This document shows, piece after piece, positions 30,313 through 37,336 of a stretch of 64,000 nt of DNA. The translations under genes and the position numbers were made by a program. The stretch lies in the NCBI RefSeq assembly GCF_024169925.1, contig NZ_JALJXF010000001.1, positions 1,184,001-1,248,000 on the forward strand, given 5' to 3'. The DNA comes from Methylorubrum extorquens (GTDB lineage: Bacteria > Pseudomonadota > Alphaproteobacteria > Rhizobiales > Beijerinckiaceae). The first letter of the stretch is position 1. The number at the start of each line of letters is the position of its first letter. The notes under the pieces were generated by a model. That model did not search any database, was not told the DNA's origin, and saw nothing but the letters and a program-made list of their open reading frames with translations.

Positions 30313-30388
30313 CAGCGCGGTCATGGTGTGAGGAAAGGGGCGCTCTACCCGACTGAGCTACGGACCTTCCCTCTTCGGACCGAGCAAT
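30313..30388 (-). ncRNA. Y RNA-like unit 3, minimal, D-arm only
   Basis: The 5' strand starts CGGUCCGAAGAGGGAAGG, very close to the GGUCCGAAGGUAGUG start of human Y1. CGGTC (30318-30322) pairs with GACCG (30378-30382), GAGGAAAGG (30330-30338) pairs with CCTTCCCTC (30365-30373, one GU), and the 3'-side bulge has seven bases. The apical module is just a tRNA D-arm, GCUCAGUCGGGUAGAGC (30342-30358). This could be mistaken for the 5' half of a broken tRNA gene. Confidence 0.65.
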
Positions 30389-30414
30389 TTGAATAATTTC
30401 CTACAACTCAGCCG

Positions 30415-30556
30415 CGAAAAATCCTGCGGTCGTGGATGTCAGGGACGGGTTTGCTGAGCTACGGGTGTCATGCCCGGCGACAATCGAATTCGCGACCTCC
30501 GCGGCGTGTGCCGCGGCGCTCTACCGATAACCGTCCCCGTTCGGCCCGCAGGGGCC
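30415..30556 (-). ncRNA. Y RNA-like unit 4, circularly permuted tRNA module
   Basis: The Ro-type stem is CCTGCGG (30423-30429) with CCGCAGG (30546-30552) and GGGACGG (30442-30448) with CCGTCCC (30531-30537), with a 12-base bulge on the 3' side. In RNA order the module runs: D-arm 3' strand GGUAGAGC (30525-30518), anticodon-position hairpin (30516-30499), T-arm GCGAA-UUCGAUU-GUCGC (30493-30477), closed acceptor-like hairpin CGGG/CCCG (30476-30462), D-arm 5' strand UAGCUC. This is a whole tRNA shape opened in the D-loop. Five U residues (30421-30417) directly follow, suggesting a terminator-like 3' end. Confidence 0.78.
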
Positions 30557-30596
30557 GCCGGGATGGGGAGTGGGGGATTGTGGCCGCGCCGGAACG

Positions 30597-30720
30597 GCGG
30601 CCACGCGGGCATGGGGGTGCGAACGGGAATGTCCTTTCGGACAACCGCGCCGTCCGCCCGAGGGCATCTGGCATTCGATTCCCTGAGATAACCGTCCGCT
30701 ATCGGCCCGCGTGGCCGACC
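30597..30720 (-). ncRNA. Y RNA-like unit 5, with T-like arm
   Basis: The outer stem is 13 perfect pairs (30598-30610 with 30705-30717) and the inner stem 8 pairs with one GU (30619-30626 with 30692-30699), with an 8-base bulge ATGGGGGT on the 3' side. The 5' strand includes GCGGGCCGAUAGCGGACGG then UUAUC, the best match to the shared pattern. The module has a T-like loop (AUCGAAU, about 30669-30684) and the hairpin GUCC-GAAA-GGAC (30631-30642). Confidence 0.75.
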
Positions 30721-30842
30721 GTCTCTCGTGTGGTCGGATACGAGCACATCGCCCTTGGCCGCTCAGACCCTGGACGGGCGAAAGCGGCGACGCGGTGATC
30801 GTCGTGTTTCATGCCTTGCTCCGTCGAGGCGGGGCCAATGGG

Positions 30843-30918
30843 AAGCGCGGACGTGTAAACGGGCGATCGGGGCTTCACGGGATAGGTGATAACCGATGCC
30901 AACCGGCCCGCGCCGGTG
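30843..30918 (-). ncRNA. Y RNA-like unit 6, small
   Basis: GCGCGG (30845-30850) pairs with CCGCGC (30908-30913). GGC plus ATCGG (30862-30870, one bulged G) pairs with CCGAT plus GCC (30893-30900). The 11-base 3' bulge ACGTGTAAACG separates the stems. The 5' strand carries GCGGGCCGGUUGGCAUCGG then UUAUC. The loop of about 22 bases has no clear tRNA arm. Support comes mainly from the conserved 5' strand and position in the array. Confidence 0.55.
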
Positions 30919-30933
30919 ATGATGTTCGAGCTG

Positions 30934-31020
30934 TGAGCCGGATGTGGGTGCGAGGGAGCGGAAGCTTTCCCGTACGGGTTAAGAGGTAACGCTCGATCTC
31001 TGGCCCGGCTGAGCCGATAG
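30934..31020 (-). ncRNA. Y RNA-like unit 7, first unit after the promoter
   Basis: AGCCGG (30936-30941) pairs with CCGGCT (31005-31010) and GAGCG (30956-30960) with CGCTC (30990-30994), with a long 3'-side bulge. The 5' strand reads AGCCGGGCCAGAGAUCGAGC then GUUACC, a diverged form of the shared pattern. The loop contains CCCGUACGGG, a self-pairing segment. It begins about five bases after the proposed -10 box. It is the least conserved unit. Confidence 0.55.
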
Positions 31021-31024
31021 GTTG

Positions 31025-31053
31025 TGCTTACGGTTGCACCCGGACTGCGTCAA
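31025..31053 (-). promoter_or_regulatory. Sigma70-like promoter of the Y RNA-like array
   Basis: On the minus strand TTGACG (31053-31048) is followed, after exactly 17 bases, by TAAGCA (31030-31025), and the RNA of unit 7 would begin near 31020. The -35 box is near consensus; the -10 box is weak. Confidence 0.5.
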
Positions 31054-31096
31054 CCCGAAACTTGAAAATTCTTTCAGCTTCACGCATCTCCCATCC

Positions 31097-31411
31097 ATGA
31101 ACCCATCCGCCATCACACCCGCCCAGATCCGCGCCGGCCGCGGCCTTCTCAAATGGACGCAAGGCGTTCTGGCCAGTCGCGCCGCGGTCTCGGTCGTGAC
31201 CCTGAACATGATCGAGAGCGATCAGGTCGCCCCGCGCGCAAGGACCCTCGACGCGATCCGCACGGTGCTTGAAGGCGAGGGCATCCGCTTCATCGGCGAC
31301 GCGAGCGAAGGCTTCGGGGTGATGATGCGGCCGGGGCAAGGGGCACAACAAGCATCACAACTGGGGCCGAAGCCGGGGAAGACGTCGAGATCCATGCGGG
31401 CCGCCGAGTGA
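31097..31411 (+). CDS. XRE-family helix-turn-helix regulator
   Basis: The 104-residue protein starts MNPSAITPAQIRAGRGLLKW. The first 65 residues form an XRE helix-turn-helix (QIRAGRGLLKWTQGVLAS, then IESDQVAPRARTLDAIRTVL) of the short type common in alphaproteobacteria; the tail is low complexity. Its stop overlaps the pxpA start (GTGA), so they are co-transcribed. It is divergent from the Y RNA-like array and only about 75 bases from its first unit, so it could regulate that promoter (inference). Confidence 0.85.
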   Translation: MNPSAITPAQIRAGRGLLKWTQGVLASRAAVSVVTLNMIESDQVAPRARTLDAIRTVLEGEGIRFIGDASEGFGVMMRPGQGAQQASQLGPKPGKTSRSMRAAE

Positions 31412-32187
31412 GCGCCCGCATCGATCTCAACGCCGATCTCGGCGAGGGTTTCGGGCCCTGGCGCATGGGCGACGATACCGCGCTCCTCGACATCGTCACC
31501 TCGGCCAACGTCGCGTGTGGCTTCCATGCGGGCGACCCCGACATCATGGTCGAGACGGTGCTCGCCGCGAAGGCGCGGGGCGTGGCCATCGGCGCCCATC
31601 CCGGTTTTTCGGACCTACGCGGCTTTGGCCGAAACCGGATCCAAGAAAGTCCCAGAAGAATCGAGCGCGACATCGCCTACCAGATCGGCGCGTTGCAGGC
31701 CTGCGCCGCTCTGGCCGGTGCCCGCGTCACCCATGTCAAAGCGCACGGGGCGCTCGCCAACCTCTCCAACGAGGACGACGCGGTCGCCGACGCCCTGGCC
31801 CGCGCCGTGGCCTGCGTCGATGCCAGCCTCGTCCTGGTGGTGATGCCGGGGCTCGCTGCCGAGCGCGCCGGGGAGCGGGCCGGGCTGACCCTCATGCGCG
31901 AGATCTACGCCGACCGCGCCTATGCCGAGGACGGCACGCTCGCCCCCCGTGCCTCGCCCGGCGCGGTGATCCAAGACGCGGGCGAAGCCGCCCTGCGCGT
32001 CGCCCGCATGATCGGGGAGGGCGCGGTGTTCACGCTCGGGGGGCGTCGCGTTCCGGTCGCGATCGATACGGTCTGCGTCCACGGCGACAACCCGGAGGCG
32101 CTCGCGATGGCACGAACGGTGCGCGCCGAGCTGGAGCGGGCGGGCTTCAGCCTGCATCCCTTCGCCGAATCGTTCACCGAGGCCTGA
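31408..32187 (+). CDS. pxpA: 5-oxoprolinase subunit A (LamB/YcsF family)
   Basis: The 259-residue protein from GTG 31408 reads SARIDLNADLGEGFGPWRMG at the start (the IDLNxDLGE signature). It also carries NVACGFHAGDP and GAHPGFSDLRGFGR, all diagnostic for PxpA. With PxpB and PxpC it hydrolyses 5-oxoproline to glutamate at the cost of ATP. The B and C subunits are not next to it in this window, which is unusual because the three are often together. It is coupled to the XRE gene. Confidence 0.9.
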   Translation: MSARIDLNADLGEGFGPWRMGDDTALLDIVTSANVACGFHAGDPDIMVETVLAAKARGVAIGAHPGFSDLRGFGRNRIQESPRRIERDIAYQIGALQACAALAGARVTHVKAHGALANLSNEDDAVADALARAVACVDASLVLVVMPGLAAERAGERAGLTLMREIYADRAYAEDGTLAPRASPGAVIQDAGEAALRVARMIGEGAVFTLGGRRVPVAIDTVCVHGDNPEALAMARTVRAELERAGFSLHPFAESFTEA

Positions 32188-32344
32188 GGGACGACGCCGT
32201 CACGGCAACGTTTCAGGGATCGAATCCGGCTGGCTCACGGTTTCTTGAGTTCAGGTGCCTTCGGGCGCAGGCCCGTGCGCTGGCCCGTGACGACGATCGC
32301 CCGGCTCGACCGCGGATCGTCGTGCGAAGCCCGCCCGGACCCTT

Positions 32345-34447
32345 GTGAACAGAACCGAGGCCCGCGACGCGATCCGTCGGGCCTCGGATGAAGCGTGGCG
32401 TGAGAGGGAAGCCCGGCCTGACATGAAGCGTATTTCCCCCGGTGAGGGCTTCATCGTGCCGCCGCGCCCGACGCGCGTTTCCGCGGCCGAGACGCCGAAA
32501 GGTCCGCTCGCCTCCTCCCTCGTCGTGTTCGCGATCATCGTCGCGGGCCTCTTCCTCGCGCGTGAGGTGCTGATCCCCATCGCGATCGCGGTGCTGCTGT
32601 CGTTCGTGCTCGGCCCGCTGGTGAACTTCCTGCGCCGGCTGCGGCTGGGGCGGGCCTTCGCGGTGCTGGTCTCGGTGCTGCTCGCCGCCGGGATCATCGC
32701 CGCGGTGTCCACGGTCATCGGCGTGCAGGTTGCCGAACTCGCGGGGGACGTGCCGCGCTACCAGCGCACCGTCGAGCGCAAGATCGAGGGGCTGCGGGCC
32801 GGCACGCTCGGCCAGACGATGGACTACATCGCCAACATCAACCGGGCGATCCACCAGGGCGGCGAGGAGACCAAGGAGGCGGCCGAGAAGGCCAAGCAGC
32901 AGGCCGCCCGCGACAATCCCCGCAAGGCCGAGCCGGAGCCGCCGAAGCCGATGGTGGTGCAGGTGGAGGAGCGCCGCCCGGGCCCGCTCGAACTGGCCAC
33001 CACCGTGCTCGCGCCGGTGGCCCAGCCGCTTGCCACCGCCGGCATCGTCTTCGTCGTACTCCTGTTCATCCTGATGCAGCGGGAAGACCTGCGCGACCGC
33101 CTGATCCGACTCGCGGGGTCGAGCGACCTCCACCGCACGACCGTGGCGATGGACGACGCGGCCCGGCGGCTCTCGCGCTACTTCCTGGGCCAGCTCGCAC
33201 TCAACTCCGCCTTCGGCCTCGTCATCGGCGTCGGGCTCTGGATCATCGGCGTGCCGAGCCCCGTGCTGTGGGGCATCTTCGCGCTCGTCATGCGCTTCGT
33301 GCCCTATATCGGCGCCTTCCTCTCGGCGGTTCTGCCGATCGCGCTCGCGGCAGCGGTCGATCCGGGCTGGAGCATGGTTCTGGCGACCTTCCTGCTCTTC
33401 GTCATCGTCGAGCCCATCGTCGGGCAGATCATCGAGCCGCTGGTCTACGGCCACTCGACCGGCGTCTCGCCGTTCTCGGTGCTGGTCTCGGCCCTGTTCT
33501 GGACCTGGCTGTGGGGACCGGTGGGCCTCCTGCTCTCGACGCCGCTCACCGTCTGCCTCGTCGTGCTCGGGCGCCACGTCGATCGGCTGGAATTCCTGGA
33601 TGTGCTGTTCAGCAACCGCCCGGCGCTGACGCCGATCGAGAACTTCTACCAGCGCATGCTCGCCGACGACCCGGAGGAGGCGCAGGAACATGCCGACCTG
33701 ATCCTGCGCGAATGCTCGCTCTCGGCCTATTACGACGACGTGGTGCTGAAGGGACTCGAACTCGCCTCCCGCGATGCCGCCCGCGGCGTGCTGACACCGA
33801 GCCAGAAGGACGAGATCCGCGCCTCGATCACCGCCTTGGTGGAGGATCTGGAGGATCGCGAGGATGCCGCGCCCGATCCGGCCTCCAAATCCGCCAAGCT
33901 CTTCGAAGGCGACGGAGAGGGTGCCTGCAAGAATGAGCCGATCGCCGATCCCGAACCCGGCGAGTTGCCCGAAGCGTGGCGGGCCGACGGTGCGGTGCTC
34001 CTCGTCTCCGGCCGCGGCTTCCTCGACGGCGCGGCCACGGCCATCGCCGACCAGCTCCTGCGCAAGCGTGGCTTCGGCACCCGGCAGGTGCCCTTCGCAG
34101 AGGTCGCCCGGGTGCACATTGCCGAGTGGGAGCCGGGTCCGGCGCAGGCGGTCTGCGTGATCTCGCTCGCGTTGTCCGGCGAGCCGACCCACCTGCGCCG
34201 CCTCGTCTCGCGGCTGCGCCAGAAGATCGACACCGTGCCGATCGTCGCCGGGCTGTGGCGCCTCGACGGGCCGATGCTCGCCGACGACGCGGTGCAGGCC
34301 AAGCTCGGCGCGGACGACCACGTCACCTCCCTGCGCGACCTGATCGAGACGATCCTCGCCCTCGCCCGCCACGAGGGCCGCCCGGAGCGGTCCGAGCGGA
34401 GCGATGCGGCCACGCCCCCGCGGCAGGCTCTGCCCGAGCCGGCTTGA
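32345..34447 (+). CDS. AI-2E family permease with long cytoplasmic C-terminus
   Basis: The 700-residue protein has two N-terminal membrane helices (around residues 55-105), a central part with YQRTVERKIEGLRAG, and then a helix bundle with the family segment VPSPVLWGIFALVMRFVPYI and EPIVGQIIEPLVYG. AI-2E family permeases export small molecules or act in ion transport; few have been tested. Residues from about 410 to 700 are hydrophilic, far longer than the usual 350-residue family core, and may be regulatory. A later start at 32423 is possible. hisN follows 55 bases on. Confidence 0.85.
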   Translation: MNRTEARDAIRRASDEAWREREARPDMKRISPGEGFIVPPRPTRVSAAETPKGPLASSLVVFAIIVAGLFLAREVLIPIAIAVLLSFVLGPLVNFLRRLRLGRAFAVLVSVLLAAGIIAAVSTVIGVQVAELAGDVPRYQRTVERKIEGLRAGTLGQTMDYIANINRAIHQGGEETKEAAEKAKQQAARDNPRKAEPEPPKPMVVQVEERRPGPLELATTVLAPVAQPLATAGIVFVVLLFILMQREDLRDRLIRLAGSSDLHRTTVAMDDAARRLSRYFLGQLALNSAFGLVIGVGLWIIGVPSPVLWGIFALVMRFVPYIGAFLSAVLPIALAAAVDPGWSMVLATFLLFVIVEPIVGQIIEPLVYGHSTGVSPFSVLVSALFWTWLWGPVGLLLSTPLTVCLVVLGRHVDRLEFLDVLFSNRPALTPIENFYQRMLADDPEEAQEHADLILRECSLSAYYDDVVLKGLELASRDAARGVLTPSQKDEIRASITALVEDLEDREDAAPDPASKSAKLFEGDGEGACKNEPIADPEPGELPEAWRADGAVLLVSGRGFLDGAATAIADQLLRKRGFGTRQVPFAEVARVHIAEWEPGPAQAVCVISLALSGEPTHLRRLVSRLRQKIDTVPIVAGLWRLDGPMLADDAVQAKLGADDHVTSLRDLIETILALARHEGRPERSERSDAATPPRQALPEPA

Positions 34448-34502
34448 CGGAACGGCCTGTCGGCGGCTTCGTCGCAATCCAACAATGGGAGGCTGCCCCT
34501 CG

Positions 34503-35294
34503 ATGAGCGTCGTCGATCTCGCCCAGTTCATGGAAGACCTCGCCACTCAGTCCGGAGCGGCGATCCTGCCGTTCTTCCGGGCCCATTTCGGCCTCGACGA
34601 CAAGTCCCATGGGACGGGCCACGCCTTCGACCCCGTCACCGAGGCGGACCGTGCGGCGGAAGCCGTGATGCGGCGGATGATCAACGACCGGTTGCCGAAC
34701 CACGGCATCCTCGGCGAGGAGTTCGGCGCGGAGCGGGCGGATGCGGAATGCGTCTGGGTGCTCGACCCCATCGACGGTACCCGTGCCTTCATCAGCGGCC
34801 TGCCGACCTGGGGCACCTTGATCGGGCTCACCCATCACGGCGCAGCGGTGCGCGGGCTGATGCACCAGCCCTATCTCGGCGAGCGCTTCCTCGGCGACGG
34901 CAGGACCGCGAGCGTACGCTCCGCGAAGGGCGAACGCCCCCTGCATACCCGCCGCAACGATGCGCTCGGCAACGCCATCCTCGCCACCACCGACCCACGT
35001 CTTTTCGCCGACGGGGAGGAATCCGAGCGATTCCAGGCGATCGAGGAGCAGGTGAAGATGTCCCGCTACGGCACCGACTGCTACGCCTACTGCATGCTCG
35101 CGGCCGGCCAGATCGACCTCGTGGTCGAGGCGGGGCTGAAGCCCTACGACATCGTCGCGCTGATCCCCATCGTCGAGGGCGCGGGCGGGGTCGTCACGAG
35201 CTGGGACGGGGGCCCGGCCACCGGCGGCGGCCGGATCGTCGCCGCCGGAGACCGCCGACTGCACGAGGCGGCGTTGAACGTGCTCAACCCGTGA
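34503..35294 (+). CDS. hisN: Inositol-monophosphatase-type phosphatase, probably histidinol-phosphatase
   Basis: The 263-residue protein starts MSVVDLAQFMEDLATQSGAA. Metal-binding motifs of the superfamily are present: GEEFG, DPIDGTRAFISGLP (first motif, D-P-I-D-G-T) and the C-terminal KPYDIVALIPIVEGAGG (W/p-D-x-A-a). The GTDCYAYCMLAAGQIDLV stretch resembles HisN proteins, which dephosphorylate histidinol phosphate in alphaproteobacteria, better than SuhB. The start of the gene has no strong ribosome site. It overlaps the convergent hydrolase end by 11 bases. Confidence 0.8.
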   Translation: MSVVDLAQFMEDLATQSGAAILPFFRAHFGLDDKSHGTGHAFDPVTEADRAAEAVMRRMINDRLPNHGILGEEFGAERADAECVWVLDPIDGTRAFISGLPTWGTLIGLTHHGAAVRGLMHQPYLGERFLGDGRTASVRSAKGERPLHTRRNDALGNAILATTDPRLFADGEESERFQAIEEQVKMSRYGTDCYAYCMLAAGQIDLVVEAGLKPYDIVALIPIVEGAGGVVTSWDGGPATGGGRIVAAGDRRLHEAALNVLNP

Positions 35295-36267
35295 GAGCCT
35301 GAGCCTTCTCGGCGATGGCGGGATGGCCGTGGCCAGGGATGAACGCATCGAAGGACGCCCAGAAATCCGCGCGGACCGCGTCGCACTCGGTCAGGATCTC
35401 GTGGCGGGCGCCCGGCAGCACGATCAGGTGCCCGGTCTTGAGCCGGGCGGCGAAGCGCTCGATCGCCGGGGTGCTGCACACGGGATCGGCTCCGGCCCCG
35501 ACGATCAGACACGGCGTGCGGATCCGCCGGATCATCGCCGGATCTTCCAGCCGCCGCATCGCCCGGAAGGCGGAGGCGAGCCAGGCGACGGTCGGGTCGC
35601 CGACCGCTCCGGCGCCGACCTCGCGGGCAGCGGCTGCGTTGCGGGCGTAGCGTGCGGGGTCGGTCGAGAGGCGGTTGCCGGCAAACGGCTTCGTGGCAAT
35701 CGAGGTCTTGCCGCCGGTGGGCACGTAGCTGCGCCCGAGGCCCAGCCGTTGCAGTCCGCGCACGAGCAGCGACACCGCCGCCGGCCAGCGCACCATGCGG
35801 ATCGACAGCATCGGTGCGACGGTGACAAGCCGCCGGAACGGCAGCCGGCCCTTCGCCGCGAGTGTCAGCGCCACCGCCCCGCCCATGGAGTGGGCGAGCC
35901 CGAAATGCGGTTCGGGCATCATCGGCACGAGCACGGTCTCGGTGATCGCCTTGAGGTCGAGACCGTAATCGTCGAAGTGGCGGACATGGCCCTTGTGGGC
36001 GTCGCGGACCTGACGGCCGGAATCGCCCTGGCCGCGCCAGTCGAAGGCGACCACGCAGAAGCCGCGGGCACGCAGATCCGCGATCGTCTCGAAGTACTTC
36101 TCGATGAACTCGGCCCGGCCCTGAAGCAGGCAGACCGTGCCCTTCACGCCCCGCGTCGTCGGCTGCCACGTCGCGGCCCGCAAGGGAACACCGTCGGCGG
36201 TCTCGACCGGCACGAGGCGGGCACCGGGCGGCACCGGATTGCCGGGGGTGGGACGCAGGGTCAGCAC
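35284..36267 (-). CDS. Alpha/beta hydrolase (lysophospholipase/monoacylglycerol lipase-like)
   Basis: This 327-residue protein has the Hydrolase_4 fold: FDWRGQGDSGR, the nucleophile elbow GLAHSMGGAVAL (Ser in HSMGG), a late Asp in IVGAGADPVCS and the catalytic His in LPGARHEIL. No signal peptide is seen. It probably hydrolyses lysophospholipids or monoacylglycerols in the cytoplasm or at the membrane. It is divergent from the hsp20 gene, which has its own heat-type promoter between them. Confidence 0.85.
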   Translation of the reverse strand: MLTLRPTPGNPVPPGARLVPVETADGVPLRAATWQPTTRGVKGTVCLLQGRAEFIEKYFETIADLRARGFCVVAFDWRGQGDSGRQVRDAHKGHVRHFDDYGLDLKAITETVLVPMMPEPHFGLAHSMGGAVALTLAAKGRLPFRRLVTVAPMLSIRMVRWPAAVSLLVRGLQRLGLGRSYVPTGGKTSIATKPFAGNRLSTDPARYARNAAAAREVGAGAVGDPTVAWLASAFRAMRRLEDPAMIRRIRTPCLIVGAGADPVCSTPAIERFAARLKTGHLIVLPGARHEILTECDAVRADFWASFDAFIPGHGHPAIAEKAQALTG

Positions 36268-36327
36268 GGCGGGCTCACCTGGGAAAAAATTTTGCTCAAG
36301 CTCACGCGAAATCCCCGCAAACAGACC

Positions 36328-36356
36328 CTTGCACGGTTTTTGGGGGCCACCAATAT
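36328..36356 (+). promoter_or_regulatory. RpoH-like heat-shock promoter of hsp20
   Basis: CTTGCA (36328-36333) followed after 16 bases by CCAATAT resembles the alphaproteobacterial sigma32 consensus (CTTG, then CCTATNT). It precedes the thermometer-like leader of the hsp20 gene. Confidence 0.45.
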
Positions 36357-36360
36357 CATT

Positions 36361-36452
36361 GAAGCGCCGGCCGAGACGGCGGCGCGACGGTCCGGCCCAA
36401 GGGCGGACCCGAATACATCGAGCATGTTGCTTCTTCTGGAGGATATGTGATG
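36361..36452 (+). promoter_or_regulatory. ROSE-type RNA thermometer in hsp20 leader
   Basis: Two leader hairpins (36365-36381 with CGCCG/CGGCG; 36389-36409 with GGTCCG/CGGACC) precede a third. In this third hairpin TTGCTTCTTCTGGAGGATAT puts UUGCU opposite the Shine-Dalgarno GGAGG, the hallmark of ROSE elements of rhizobial small heat-shock genes. Melting would free the ribosome site at high temperature. Confidence 0.7.
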
Positions 36453-36920
36453 CGTCAGTTCGATCTGGCCCCCCTGTACCGTTCCACCGTCGGTTTCGAC
36501 CGCCTGTTCTCGGCCCTCGACGGTTTCGTGAGCACCGAGGCAGCTCCGACCTACCCGCCCTACAACATCGAGCGAACCGGTGAGAACGTCTACCGCGTCA
36601 CCGTCGCCGTGGCTGGCTTCACCGAGGCCGACCTGTCGATCGAGGTGAAAGAGAACGCTCTCACCATCAAGGGCGAGCGTAAACCCGCCGAAGGTAAGTC
36701 CGCCGAAGTGCTCTACCAGGGCATCGCTGCCCGCGCCTTCGAGCGCCGCTTCCAGCTCGCCGACCACGTCCAGGTCACCGGCGCCGTGCTGGAGAACGGC
36801 CTCCTCCATGTCGATCTCGTCCGCGAGGTCCCGGAGGCTAAGAAGCCGCGTCGCATCGAGATCGCCAGCCGGCCATCGAGCCAGCCGGTGATCGAAGGCT
36901 CGGTCCAGCACGCCGCGTAA
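36450..36920 (+). CDS. hsp20: Small heat-shock protein Hsp20
   Basis: The 156-residue alpha-crystallin family chaperone starts at ATG 36450 (MRQFDLAPLYRSTVGFDRLF), the typical IbpA-like start of Rhizobiales Hsp20 (class A). The alpha-crystallin domain spans about residues 35-130 with NALTIKGERK and LENGLLHVDLVREVPE. A C-terminal I-x-I/V anchor may be RRIEIA. It holds unfolding proteins in the cytoplasm during heat stress. Expression is likely controlled by an RpoH-like promoter and a ROSE leader; a strong terminator follows. Confidence 0.93.
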   Translation: MRQFDLAPLYRSTVGFDRLFSALDGFVSTEAAPTYPPYNIERTGENVYRVTVAVAGFTEADLSIEVKENALTIKGERKPAEGKSAEVLYQGIAARAFERRFQLADHVQVTGAVLENGLLHVDLVREVPEAKKPRRIEIASRPSSQPVIEGSVQHAA

Positions 36921-36953
36921 CCGCTCAGCCGCGAGGCTGATCCCGCAGGGGAG

Positions 36954-36982
36954 CGCCCCGGCCGCCAAGGCCGGGGCGTTTT
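36954..36982 (+). terminator. Rho-independent terminator of hsp20
   Basis: CGCCCCGGCC pairs perfectly with GGCCGGGGCG around GCCAA and is followed by TTTT. Confidence 0.85.
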
Positions 36983-36994
36983 CACATGGCTGGG

Positions 36995-37327
36995 TCAAAA
37001 ATCCCCGAACCGGTCGCCGCGGCCGGGCTCGTAGCAAGTGAAGCCGACGAAGCAGCCCGGATTGTCGCGGGTGGGCACGAAGGCGCGCCGTCCGATCTCC
37101 GTCGCCTCGCAGAACGAGCGGTCGCGCACGAACCGGTCGAAGGTCGGCCCGCCCGTGCCGAGCACCGACGCGCCCTGCCGCATGACCACGGCGCGGGCCT
37201 CGGCGCAGCTCAGCGTCGTGGTGGAGGGACGCTGCGCCAGGGCAGGCCCGATGCCGGCGAGCAGGACCACGCAGACCAGGGCGCATCGCATCACGGGGGT
37301 CCGGAGAGAGGAAATCCGATTCCTCAA
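36995..37327 (-). CDS. Small exported cysteine-containing hypothetical protein
   Basis: The 110-residue frame (98 residues from the internal ATG at MRCALVCVVLLAG) has a signal peptide cut after ALA-QRP. The mature part has four cysteines and segments such as LSCAEARAVVMRQGASVLGT and FCEATEIGRRAFVPTRDNP. Short proteins with this pattern are common in Rhizobiales but have no assigned function that I know. It lies 9 bases past the cupin gene stop and may share its transcript. Confidence 0.65.
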   Translation of the reverse strand: MRNRISSLRTPVMRCALVCVVLLAGIGPALAQRPSTTTLSCAEARAVVMRQGASVLGTGGPTFDRFVRDRSFCEATEIGRRAFVPTRDNPGCFVGFTCYEPGRGDRFGDF

Positions 37328-37336
37328 CCGTGCCGG

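Noticed and set aside
30040..30370. Ordinary tRNA genes (T-arm GGTTCGAATCC motifs and a D-arm)
   Set aside because: No segment has a full acceptor, D, anticodon and T order with a matched 7-bp acceptor stem. The arms occur in permuted or partial form inside longer Y-type stems.
30436..30989. Small protein genes in the Y RNA region
   Set aside because: The frames there give low-complexity Arg/Pro-rich products with no ribosome sites, and the base pairing pattern explains the sequence better.
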